64,000 bases of DNA from contig NZ_CANMSS010000003.1 of assembly GCF_947500695.1 (NCBI RefSeq), forward strand, positions 186,001 through 250,000, in the 5' to 3' direction. Every line of letters starts with the position of its first letter. The stretch's first letter is position 1. The notes beneath the pieces were generated by a model. That model searched no databases and was not told the DNA's origin. It worked only from the letters and a program-made list of their open reading frames with translations. Of the stretch, positions 9,605 to 17,376 are shown one piece after another. A program made the position numbers and the translations under genes. This DNA is from an uncultured Pseudoteredinibacter sp. (GTDB lineage Bacteria; Pseudomonadota; Gammaproteobacteria; Pseudomonadales; Cellvibrionaceae).

Positions 9605-10741
9605 ATGAATTTTGATTTCTCTGAAGAGCAGCAAATGCTCAAAGACAGCGTCGCTCGCTTTGTACAAGATGAGTACGATTTCGAAGCGCGCAACAAAGTG
9701 GTAGCCAATGAAGCGGGTTTTAGTGCTGCAAACTGGCAGAAATTTGCTGAGCTGGGCTGGTTGTCCATTCCATTCGCTGAAGAACTTGGTGGCTTTGGTG
9801 GTGGAGCCACAGATACCATGGCGGTAATGGAAGAAATGGGCAAGGGCTTAGTTGCAGAGCCATTTGCAGCATCGGTATTAATGTTTGGTGGTCTACTCCA
9901 AGCCAGTGCGCAGAGTGAAGAACGTGATGCCTTGATCGCAGCCGTAATTGATGGCTCTGTGCAGGGTGCTGTTGCTTACGCTGAGCCGCAATCTCGTTAC
10001 GAGCTACACGATGTAAAGTGTTCTGCTAAGCCGGAGGGCGATGCCTATCGCCTAAGTGGTGAAAAGTCGCTTGTATTGAACGCAATGTCGGCCAATAAAA
10101 TTATTATAAGTGCCCGTGTTAGCGGTGATCAAAATGATGAGCAGGGTACTGCACTGTTTTTAATCGATGCTGATGCCCAAGGCCTAAGCAAGACGGCACT
10201 GCGCACAATGGATGCACAAGTCGTTGCCAATCTGAAGCTTGAAAATGTCTCAGCCCAAGCGATTTGTGGTGCAAATGAAGGATTGGCGATGCTTCAACAA
10301 ATGCGTCAACAACTCATTGTTGCCTTAGCGGCGGAAGCTCTAGGTATCATGGAAAAACTAAACGCGACTACTTTGGAATACTGTAAAACGCGTAAGCAGT
10401 TTGGTGTTGCTATTGGTTCATTCCAGGCCTTGCAGCATCGTATGGTTGATACGTTTATGGCTGCTGAGCAATTTAAATCTATTCTGTATCGCGCCGTTTG
10501 TTCAATCGAACAAAATGAAAGTGCTGACTCCATCGAGATCAACATTGCAGCGCTCAAGGCGATGCTGGGCAAGGCCGCCAAACATATTGGTGGCGAAGCT
10601 GTTCAGTTGCACGGTGGTATGGGAATGACCGATGAGCTAGATGTTGGTCACTATGTTCGCCGTTTGCTCAGTATTAATGCGGCATTTGGTGATGGCGACT
10701 ATCACCAGCAGCGTTTTGCGGGCTTGAGTTTGGCATCATAA
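9605..10741 (+). CDS. Acyl-CoA dehydrogenase family protein, probable non-catalytic partner subunit
   Basis: A 378-residue acyl-CoA dehydrogenase fold (MNFDFSEEQQMLKDSVARF; TRKQFGVAIGSFQALQHRM; LHGGMGMTDELDVGHY). Neither catalytic-glutamate position seems filled: the helix-G position aligns with Leu/Gln near LIVALAAEALG, and the C-terminal YEGT position reads FGDG. It follows a complete dehydrogenase after 26 bp with an AAAGGATAAA-type ribosome site. The pattern of one subunit with a base and one without matches known alpha2beta2 acyl-CoA dehydrogenases such as Mycobacterium FadE28-FadE29 and PimC-PimD, so a heteromer is inferred. A terminator closes the operon at 10794-10828. Confidence 0.88.
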   Translation: MNFDFSEEQQMLKDSVARFVQDEYDFEARNKVVANEAGFSAANWQKFAELGWLSIPFAEELGGFGGGATDTMAVMEEMGKGLVAEPFAASVLMFGGLLQASAQSEERDALIAAVIDGSVQGAVAYAEPQSRYELHDVKCSAKPEGDAYRLSGEKSLVLNAMSANKIIISARVSGDQNDEQGTALFLIDADAQGLSKTALRTMDAQVVANLKLENVSAQAICGANEGLAMLQQMRQQLIVALAAEALGIMEKLNATTLEYCKTRKQFGVAIGSFQALQHRMVDTFMAAEQFKSILYRAVCSIEQNESADSIEINIAALKAMLGKAAKHIGGEAVQLHGGMGMTDELDVGHYVRRLLSINAAFGDGDYHQQRFAGLSLAS

Positions 10742-10793
10742 AGCGTAAATCCATGGTGTTGTAGGTATTTGCTGCGATCACCACGCTGTATTG

Positions 10794-10828
10794 AAAGGGC
10801 TGCGATTCATCGCGGCCCTTTTTATTTT
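10794..10828 (+). terminator. Rho-independent terminator after acyl-CoA dehydrogenase operon
   Basis: Stem AAGGGCTGCG (10795-10804) pairs with CGCGGCCCTT (10811-10820) with one G-T pair and a 6-nt loop, followed by a T-rich run. Confidence 0.85.
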
Positions 10829-10871
10829 AGCAGTTGTGTTATTTCGTGAATGCCATACTGCAATGTTCAGA

Positions 10872-10899
10872 TTGTCAGCTATGATCAGTACTCTATAAT
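10872..10899 (+). promoter_or_regulatory. Sigma-70-like promoter of the 10951 gene
   Basis: TTGTCA at 10872-10877 and a perfect TATAAT at 10894-10899, separated by 16 bp and about 50 bp upstream of the next ATG. It is placed right after a terminator, as expected for a new transcription unit. Confidence 0.6.
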
Positions 10900-10950
10900 G
10901 TCATCGCTCTATAATAAATGGAGCCTTAAAGACGGACTCTGAGATTTTTC

Positions 10951-12249
10951 ATGTCGAACTCTACTATTACTATACGCACTTTATTGCCCATTCATGTGCC
11001 TTTATCGGTCAACCCTGGTATAAATCGTCGGGCCAGTGAGTTTGATGAAAGTTTACGCAGCCAGTTAACTAGGCACCCAGATTTGAGCTTACCTAAACCT
11101 AAGCAAGCACAAGAATATGAAAGCACCAATGTTGATAGCTGGGAGTCCCGTTTGTGTATCTGGCAGCGGCCGGATCTAAACCCAGATTTAAAAGTGCATG
11201 TGTTTACCAACAGCATTGCTGTAGCTGAACTAAGGCTCAATGTGCCATATAACAATGACCATGAAGCTTTGGAAAAAGACTGTCAGCGCCTTTCTAAGGA
11301 ACTTATGGATGAGCTGTATCCAGAGCTTGTGCTAGCGATAGAGCGCTTTGTCGCGCAGGATGATGAAGGTCTTTTCATGTTACTGCCTGATTGGCAGCAA
11401 GATCTAAAAGTCTTTTGGATTTCTCGAACTATAATGCTTGAGCAAGAGCAGCTGCAAGAACAACGCATAAAAGATCTATTGAGTAATTGGCTTTCCCACA
11501 CCCACCGCCCGCAAGATGCTGCTGACATTATTGCCGCTAAAAAAGATCATTCACTGACGTGGCTGAATTATGTACTGGTGGACTATCTTGATCCTAGCGA
11601 TATCGTTCAAGATGATGAGGAAGGTAAGGAAAATGAGGCAGATAACTCAGGCCCCGCAGCCAAGCAAAAAGAAGACCCACGCTTGGATGCTATGATTCTT
11701 GCTCAGTATTACTATACAGCGCAAGAATATTGTAACCAACGCCTAAGTGCCTCGATTGACTCGGCGTATAACCACGATTCCATTGAAGATGTGCAAGAGC
11801 AGCTGTCTGATAGTCGCTTGATATCACGTTTGCACCAGGTCGATTACTATGAGCACCTAAAGTTTCTTACGCGCCCCAAGCGTTTGCTATTAGAAGGGAT
11901 TTTAGATTGCTGGGATTACTCTGCTTTGCAAGATAATTCTCAGCGTATGATTGATATCTGCTCCAGTCGAATAGAAGAGGTAGAAAGTCGCAAGCGCGAG
12001 CGTGCTTCTAGACTGACGGATTTCTTGCTGGTTGCATTGAGTTTCTTTGCGGTATTTGAGTTATCTCTTTACTTGATGGAGTTGAGTCGTGAAATGATGT
12101 CTCGGCCGGCACTCAGCTATACCGATGAAAACTCTTCGCTGTTTCTAGAGGTGATTGCAAATGTCGATACGGATGTGATGTTTGGGACGGGGTTTGCTCT
12201 TACCTTGTTGTTAGTGTTGATCTATCAGTTTATTAAATCGCGAGAGTAA
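10951..12249 (+). CDS. Uncharacterised membrane protein with CorA-like layout
   Basis: I do not recognise the family. The 432-residue product has a long soluble N-terminal part rich in charged and glutamine residues, an acidic linker near residues 220-245, a coiled-coil-like stretch (SSRIEEVESRKRERASRL, about 337-354), then two transmembrane helices near 356-378 and 410-430 with a short loop. A large cytoplasmic domain, a long helix and two C-terminal helices is the shape of CorA/ZntB metal channels, but the GMN (or GxN) signature between the helices is absent. It has its own promoter and terminator upstream; the following solute-binding gene may be separate. Confidence 0.7.
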   Translation: MSNSTITIRTLLPIHVPLSVNPGINRRASEFDESLRSQLTRHPDLSLPKPKQAQEYESTNVDSWESRLCIWQRPDLNPDLKVHVFTNSIAVAELRLNVPYNNDHEALEKDCQRLSKELMDELYPELVLAIERFVAQDDEGLFMLLPDWQQDLKVFWISRTIMLEQEQLQEQRIKDLLSNWLSHTHRPQDAADIIAAKKDHSLTWLNYVLVDYLDPSDIVQDDEEGKENEADNSGPAAKQKEDPRLDAMILAQYYYTAQEYCNQRLSASIDSAYNHDSIEDVQEQLSDSRLISRLHQVDYYEHLKFLTRPKRLLLEGILDCWDYSALQDNSQRMIDICSSRIEEVESRKRERASRLTDFLLVALSFFAVFELSLYLMELSREMMSRPALSYTDENSSLFLEVIANVDTDVMFGTGFALTLLLVLIYQFIKSRE

Positions 12250-12338
12250 GTCTCTGTCTGGGTTTCCTAGTATCGCTCGTTGGTTTTTGTTGTTATTTAT
12301 TTGCTTTAGGCATTAGGCTTTAGGTTTTGGAGTTTCGA

Positions 12339-13433
12339 ATGATATGTTTGTTGAGAAGTACGTTGCGCTATGTTGTGGTGCTTGCTGTATTACTTCTAGG
12401 GTCTTCATCTGTACTTGCACAAACATCAGCACTAACTGTAACAGAAAACGTTAAGAACGCTGTTGATAAACAGGCGGTCACTAAAGTACTTCGTACCGAG
12501 CAAACGGTTTTGACCAATACTTGGGCGCCTTATATCAATACTCAAGGGGAAGAAGTTGGTCAAGCCGCACAAGTATTAGAGCTGATTTTTCGCTATAGCG
12601 ATGTGCGGGCAACATGGCAGTATGTGCCCTATGAACTGGCGTTTTATGAGGTAAGCGAAGGGCAGCAGCTTTTGTCATACCCTTATTTTAAGACCGTTGA
12701 GCGCGCCGAAAAAGTGCTCTATTCCGATCCCATTTTTACAGTAGCCAGCCAGGTATTTTATAACCGTCAGTATTTGAATCAGCAGCAGGCAAAAAACGCT
12801 TTAGACAAGCATCAGCGTATAGGTCGGGTTGCCGGCTATAGCTATGGTGCCTCGCTGGATAAAATCATTGCTAAGGCAAAAATATACAACAGCGAAAAAC
12901 GGGCATTAACGGCACTGTTCAACGGCGAAATAGATTTATTGCCCATGACACAAAGCGTGATGAATCAGCTCTTAGAAAGTGATTACAAAGAGCGTAAGCA
13001 GTTAATACGCCCAATCGAAAATCTTACAGATAATTCGAGTATGTATTTGGTAGCGGCAAAGAATGCCCAGGGCAGGCTCGTTATAGATCGCGTAAATAAA
13101 GCTTTAGCGCGTTTAAAAAACGCCGGTTTAAGTAGCCTGCAAAATGAACCTTTCGAAACACCAGATTCTATTGATATTGCCAATTTGGTAACCTCAGAAG
13201 GCTACCCCTCCATCCTAGGCCAGAGCGCAGAATCGGGAAGCAAAGTCGAGTACTTTACTCTGCCTTTGGGTACTCAAGTAATTGTTCTTTCCTGGAGCGA
13301 AAACATGTTGCGCCCGGCCAGTAATGACCGTTTGTATCACCATATGATGGATTTGAGTAAGGTACTGGTACTCAATGGCCCTCACGTAGGTAAAGAGTTG
13401 TTTGTACGCAATATGCATATAGAGCTGCAGTAG
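12339..13433 (+). CDS. Periplasmic solute-binding (SBP family 3-like) protein
   Basis: Secreted protein of 364 residues: signal peptide (ends SSVLAQ), then a family-3 binding-protein-like core (LTNTWAPYINTQGE; LSYPYFKTVERAEKVLYSDPI; GRVAGYSYGASLD; LFNGEIDLLPMTQSV; NKALARLKNAG). ATG at 12339 is chosen over an in-frame TTG at 12327 because GGAG sits 6 nt before it. About 85 residues beyond the usual end of such proteins (from roughly 275) have no family I can name. No ABC permease or ATPase is nearby. Such orphan proteins often act as ligand sensors, here perhaps with the adjacent membrane protein 9 bp downstream. Confidence 0.75.
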   Translation: MICLLRSTLRYVVVLAVLLLGSSSVLAQTSALTVTENVKNAVDKQAVTKVLRTEQTVLTNTWAPYINTQGEEVGQAAQVLELIFRYSDVRATWQYVPYELAFYEVSEGQQLLSYPYFKTVERAEKVLYSDPIFTVASQVFYNRQYLNQQQAKNALDKHQRIGRVAGYSYGASLDKIIAKAKIYNSEKRALTALFNGEIDLLPMTQSVMNQLLESDYKERKQLIRPIENLTDNSSMYLVAAKNAQGRLVIDRVNKALARLKNAGLSSLQNEPFETPDSIDIANLVTSEGYPSILGQSAESGSKVEYFTLPLGTQVIVLSWSENMLRPASNDRLYHHMMDLSKVLVLNGPHVGKELFVRNMHIELQ

Positions 13434-13442
13434 GGCCATAGA

Positions 13443-13994
13443 ATGATTGCGTTAATTGGCTGGTTTGGCACCGTTTTGTATTTGGCGAATCACGCCTACC
13501 TATCTATTTCAAAAGCCCACAGCAAGCCTTTGTATTTTGGGGCCAATGCATTGGCGGCCGCTTGTTTGGTTTTTAGCTCTTTAGCTCTATCATCGTGGCA
13601 GGCGGTCTTTAACAATTTCTTTTGGTTTGTAATCAGTGCCTTGCTATTGCTACAGGTCGATTTAAAGCGTCTGCCTGTTAGTCCAAAAGTGTTTTATGTC
13701 CTGTTTAGCCTATTGCTGATTTACTTATTGGTATACCTTCTACGTTTGCAAGAGCTGAATGCATCGATATTAAGTTGGAGCTCAGTGCTGTGTTTTGGCA
13801 TGGCCTATCTATTAATGAGCTCTCAGAAAATATCGGTATTGCAGTATCTGTATTGGAATATATATGCAGCAATTGCTTTTCTGCCCCAGCTTTGGCTCGA
13901 TCAAAATATCGCCGTATTCGCCTTAGAGCTATGTTGGGCTGCCATTTCAATTTTCGGGGTATGCAGGCGGCACTTGGCCCCAGATGTCCGCTGA
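13443..13994 (+). CDS. Membrane protein with two CBU_0592-like repeats
   Basis: A 183-residue, highly hydrophobic protein. Its halves look alike: IGWFGTVLYLANHAYLSIS ... NNFFWFVIS (residues 4-65) and LSWSSVLCFGMAYLLMSSQ ... LELCWAAISIFG (about 113-176). Each half resembles the small CBU_0592 membrane domain of three short helices, so this appears to be a fused tandem duplication. Function unknown. It lies 9 bp after the solute-binding protein gene and is probably co-transcribed with it and with the Tat oxidoreductase downstream. Confidence 0.7.
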   Translation: MIALIGWFGTVLYLANHAYLSISKAHSKPLYFGANALAAACLVFSSLALSSWQAVFNNFFWFVISALLLLQVDLKRLPVSPKVFYVLFSLLLIYLLVYLLRLQELNASILSWSSVLCFGMAYLLMSSQKISVLQYLYWNIYAAIAFLPQLWLDQNIAVFALELCWAAISIFGVCRRHLAPDVR

Positions 13995-14065
13995 TTGTCC
14001 CCAAAGGCCAATTCTTAGTTGCGCTTATTTTTTACCATGTTCCAAAGTGAATTTGGAATCATGCT

Positions 14066-15415
14066 ATGAAAATAAGCCGTCGGAATTTATTACTTGGAAG
14101 CGCCGCTGCAACTGCAGCGCCCGGTTTGGCGGGTTTACTCGCCAGTGATGCTGGTATAGAACTCCCCAAGCGGCGCAGCGGTGGCTCCAGCCTGTGGCAG
14201 AAAATTGGTGATGGGGTGCCGGCTTTACCTTCTCTGCAGCAGTCTCAAACTGCCGATATATGTATTGTGGGCGGTGGTTATACTGGGCTTTGTGCGGCTA
14301 TTTATCTTAAAAAAATACAGCCAAGTTTGCGGGTTCTGGTACTGGAATCCCATCAGTTGGGGGCAGGTGCTAGCACAAGAAACTCAGGTGCGGTTTATGC
14401 GAAGTTCACGAGTATCGATGATCAAGATTTTGCTGAACAGGGCTTGCAGCACTTTAAGAACTTTTTACGAGATGAGTCTATTAACTGTGATTTTCAGCCG
14501 GCCAATACGCTTTATCTGTACGAAGATAATTCAGAATATAAAACGGCCCAAAATAATCAAAAATCAACTGAGCAATGGATAGTAGGCGATAAACTCAAGC
14601 AGGGCATTGCTAGTGATTTTTACGCAGCGGCTAAAGTGGGGAGGGGGTTCTATAAGCTTAATCCTGCCAAGTTGTTAAGTGAATACCGGCGTATTGCTTT
14701 GGAGTATGGTGTAGAGGTCTATGAAAACACTCCAGTGCTGGGAGTCAACGACAAGGGCTCATCTTTGGATGTACAAACATCTATAGCCCGGGTTTCTTGT
14801 GCTAAGGTTCTTTTGGCTACAAATGCCTATACTCCTCGCCTGGGCTATGTGGCGTCCAAGGTATATCCGGTACATCAATACAGCTGCGCCAGCGATAAAT
14901 TAAGTCCGGCGCAGATAAGACAGTTTGCACTTGATAAATGGGATCTGCGTTTCGAACCCAATATTTTGCCTATCACCTTTGGACTGAGTACAACAGGTCA
15001 TTTCTTTTTGCGTGTTGTATTGGGTTATGCGAGTGATAATTCAACTGAATGGAAGGATGTATCTTATGCCCGTGAGCTGGTGCATAAGTACTTTTATCAG
15101 CGTTACCCTCAATTGCGCGATGTAGGTCTGCCGAATGAATGGCATGGTGTTACGGCTCATACGATCAGCACACAATCCATAGCATCACTTGTAGACTATG
15201 AGCAAGGTGGCAAGATCTATTTCTGTGGCGCTTATAATGGTTTGGGAATTATGCCCAGTCACTTCAGCGCGTATCTTACGGCGAGAAAAATAGTTGGCAT
15301 TGAAGATCCGGCATGGCATTCGCTTAGCCGTTTAAGTCAGCAGTTGTCTTTTCCTCCTGATTATTACCGCAGCTTAATGCTTAAAGGCAGTTTTAACCTT
15401 TTAAATAGTTTGTGA
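14066..15415 (+). CDS. Tat-exported FAD-dependent amine/amino-acid oxidoreductase (DAO family)
   Basis: A 449-residue protein. A twin-arginine signal (SRRNLLLG, residues 4-11, followed by an Ala-rich stretch) indicates folded export to the periplasm. A dinucleotide-binding motif ADICIVGGGYTGLCAA at 63-78 and the segment LGAGASTRNSGAVY mark the DAO fold of glycine oxidase and gamma-glutamylputrescine oxidase (PuuB-like). The C-terminal FCGAYNGLGIMPS stretch is the usual second FAD-contact region. Cytoplasmic relatives are common; a Tat signal on this family is unusual. Substrate is unknown, probably an amine or amino acid. The next gene begins 5 bp downstream. Confidence 0.85.
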   Translation: MKISRRNLLLGSAAATAAPGLAGLLASDAGIELPKRRSGGSSLWQKIGDGVPALPSLQQSQTADICIVGGGYTGLCAAIYLKKIQPSLRVLVLESHQLGAGASTRNSGAVYAKFTSIDDQDFAEQGLQHFKNFLRDESINCDFQPANTLYLYEDNSEYKTAQNNQKSTEQWIVGDKLKQGIASDFYAAAKVGRGFYKLNPAKLLSEYRRIALEYGVEVYENTPVLGVNDKGSSLDVQTSIARVSCAKVLLATNAYTPRLGYVASKVYPVHQYSCASDKLSPAQIRQFALDKWDLRFEPNILPITFGLSTTGHFFLRVVLGYASDNSTEWKDVSYARELVHKYFYQRYPQLRDVGLPNEWHGVTAHTISTQSIASLVDYEQGGKIYFCGAYNGLGIMPSHFSAYLTARKIVGIEDPAWHSLSRLSQQLSFPPDYYRSLMLKGSFNLLNSL

Positions 15416-15419
15416 TCTA

Positions 15420-15800
15420 ATGTTAACTAAGTCTTTCAATTCATATTGGGCTGTTTCGCTTGATGCTCTGTGTTTATTGCTCTCCGGTGCGCATATTTTT
15501 GCGGTTTTAGTGAGCTTCTATCAGGGGCATTATATTATTCCAAGCGTTCTTTGTGCATCCGCTACCCTGCTATACATTACGGGGAAAGCAGGCCTTGCAG
15601 GGCAGCTATGGGCTAAAAAGATCTTGTTTATCGCAACGGTGTTAATATGCCTACATTTGTTCTTCTCCTTGTTTCATGCCGCAACACCTAGGCTCTATTT
15701 CGGTGAGTACTTCTACCCGGTTTATAGCAGTGTGCTTGCTATATTGCTGGTCTTATTGCTAGGGTATAAGCGCGGTAACCCGCAGATTAAGTTTCTATAA
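15420..15800 (+). CDS. Small four-helix membrane protein
   Basis: Hypothetical 126-residue protein with about four transmembrane segments (near 13-33, 38-55, 68-87, 99-117) and few charged residues. No family recognised. It starts 5 bp after the Tat oxidoreductase stop, and AraC follows after 16 bp, so it belongs to this operon. A role as membrane partner or electron acceptor for the exported oxidoreductase is possible, but no heme or quinone ligands stand out. Confidence 0.7.
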   Translation: MLTKSFNSYWAVSLDALCLLLSGAHIFAVLVSFYQGHYIIPSVLCASATLLYITGKAGLAGQLWAKKILFIATVLICLHLFFSLFHAATPRLYFGEYFYPVYSSVLAILLVLLLGYKRGNPQIKFL

Positions 15801-15816
15801 ACACAGGTGCGGCGCT

Positions 15817-16824
15817 ATGAGCGAGGCCATAAAACCCAATGTAAATCGTTTTATCGATGCCTGCTATCAATTAGGTTTGAATCCAAAGCCGATATTGGAA
15901 GAGATGGATTATAGTTTGTCCGACTTACTTTCAGGGCAGCGAACGATCTCTACCCGCGACTATCTACAATTTCTCAATGCCTTGTCTGATTACTATCAGC
16001 GTCGTTTTTTAGCAGTAGAGTTGGCTGAGCTGATGGATGAAAGAGATATTGGGATTCTTATCTATATGTTGAGAAGTGCCAGTAATATCGGCATGGTGAT
16101 TCAGTTGTTATCTCGCTTTATTAGATTGGTTTCGCCTTCGGCCGAGGTATCATTACATGAAGCCGCAGATAAGCAACAATATCTTCTATGCTACAGCTAC
16201 CCAGGTTTGCCTGCTGATTTATGCGCTCAGGATATTGAAGGCACCTTGGCGCAGTTTGTTATGTTGTTTCGCCAAGTTTTAGAGCAGGAGCATTGGCAAG
16301 CGAGTCATATTAGTTTTGAGCACCAGGACAAGGCCGGTACTGATTTGCTTCATTACCCCTTCGCAAAGAAGGTATCTTTTGGTGCCTCTTGTAATGGCCT
16401 TTATTTTGATAGGCAGCTGTTAAGCTACCCCGTTAAAAGCCAAGACTTAAAGTTGTTGCAGATCTTAGAAACCAGCGCTGTTGAGAGCCTAGAGGCAATT
16501 GTCAGTGATGACATTGTTGTTAAGGTTAAAGCTTATATTGCCGCTAGCTCAGACATAGCAAAGCTGAGTGTAGAAAGGCTGGCGAAAGAGCTGGGCTATA
16601 GTCGCCGCAATCTCTGTCGCTTGTTGGCTCAGCAGGGCAGCAGCTTTAGCAAGCTTAAAGAAGCCGAGTTGATGAGGCTTGCCTGTGACAGCCTTCTTAA
16701 CAGCAGCGCCTCCATATCTCTTATCGCCCAAAGCTTGGGTTACTCAGATTCCAGTGCTTTCAACAGGGCGTTTAAGCGAGTGAATCACTGTACCCCCAGC
16801 CAATTTCGAGATCGCGCTCAATAA
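15817..16824 (+). CDS. AraC-family regulator with arabinose-binding-like N-terminal domain
   Basis: 335 residues. The N-terminal 200 or so match the Arabinose_bd-type domain of OruR/ArgR-like regulators (YQLGLNPKPILEEMDYSLSDLLSG; DERDIGILIYMLRSASNIGMVIQLLSRFIRL). The C-terminal AraC double helix-turn-helix is clear (LSVERLAKELGYSRRNLCRLLAQQGSSF; ISLIAQSLGYSDSSAFNRAFKRVNHCTPSQFR, about 245-333). This subfamily often regulates amino-acid or polyamine catabolism, which suits the DAO-type oxidoreductase in the same operon; that functional link is inference. Confidence 0.88.
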   Translation: MSEAIKPNVNRFIDACYQLGLNPKPILEEMDYSLSDLLSGQRTISTRDYLQFLNALSDYYQRRFLAVELAELMDERDIGILIYMLRSASNIGMVIQLLSRFIRLVSPSAEVSLHEAADKQQYLLCYSYPGLPADLCAQDIEGTLAQFVMLFRQVLEQEHWQASHISFEHQDKAGTDLLHYPFAKKVSFGASCNGLYFDRQLLSYPVKSQDLKLLQILETSAVESLEAIVSDDIVVKVKAYIAASSDIAKLSVERLAKELGYSRRNLCRLLAQQGSSFSKLKEAELMRLACDSLLNSSASISLIAQSLGYSDSSAFNRAFKRVNHCTPSQFRDRAQ

Positions 16825-16876
16825 CTCTAATTGCTTCTTGGTTGCTAGCTAACAAAGGCCTATTTTATAAAAGTGT

Positions 16877-16906
16877 TTGCAATCTCTACACTTGTAGATA
16901 TTATAT
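16877..16906 (+). promoter_or_regulatory. Promoter of blaI-blaR1-like operon, overlapped by operator
   Basis: TTGCAA at 16877-16882 followed 18 bp later by TTATAT at 16901-16906. The spacer and -10 lie inside the large palindrome at 16881-16923, so repressor binding would block RNA polymerase. The -10 is only a moderate match. Confidence 0.4.
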
Positions 16907-16923
16907 CTACAAGTGTAGAGATT
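16881..16923. promoter_or_regulatory. 43-bp perfect palindrome, BlaI-type operator
   Basis: Two 21-nt arms are exactly complementary around a single central T at 16902. Each arm contains its own dyad, CTACACTTGTAG (16886-16897) and CTACAAGTGTAG (16907-16918). Both fit the TACA-N2-TGTA pattern known for BlaI/MecI repressor operators. It lies 73 bp upstream of the blaI-like gene, so autorepression by two repressor dimers is the likely role. Confidence 0.75.
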
Positions 16924-16995
16924 GTTGTCTTGGATGTGGCGATAAGACTGGAAAGGCGGTCGAATAGAAGGGTGATCGAATGAAAAGGTGGCCGA

Positions 16996-17376
16996 ATGGA
17001 ATTTAGCGATTTTGAATTAGAAGTCATGCATTGCTTTTGGGGGGCTGAGCATCAAAGTGCACCGCAGGTGCATAAGAGTATTTGTGCTAAGCGGGATATT
17101 AGTTACTCGGCGGTTAAAACGATCATTGATCGTTTAGAAAAGAAGGGCGCCCTAAAGCGCGCGGCCCAAGAAGGGCGCACTATCTACTATGCCGCGGCCG
17201 TAGAGCGCAGCAAAGTTCGACTCCCAATGATAAAGCAGTTTATAAGCAAAGTGTTTTTGGGAAAAAGCCAGAGTCTGGCTGTGCATCTATTGGAAGAAGA
17301 AGACCTATCGCTGGGTGATATTCAGTATCTAGAAAAAATCCTAAAAGAACGCAAAAAGGCCTTAAAAGATGGTTAA
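16996..17376 (+). CDS. BlaI/MecI-family repressor
   Basis: 126-residue winged-helix repressor of normal BlaI/MecI length: MEFSDFELEVMHCFW, then YSAVKTIIDRLEKKGALKR as recognition helix and EGRTIYYAA as wing. The C-terminal half is the helical dimerisation arm that the protease partner normally cleaves. ATG at 16996 is preceded by AAGGTGG. The stop overlaps the start of the M56 peptidase gene by 8 bp, so the two are translationally coupled. It probably binds the palindrome at 16881-16923. No beta-lactamase or PBP gene is adjacent, so targets beyond its own operon are unknown. Confidence 0.92.
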   Translation: MEFSDFELEVMHCFWGAEHQSAPQVHKSICAKRDISYSAVKTIIDRLEKKGALKRAAQEGRTIYYAAAVERSKVRLPMIKQFISKVFLGKSQSLAVHLLEEEDLSLGDIQYLEKILKERKKALKDG

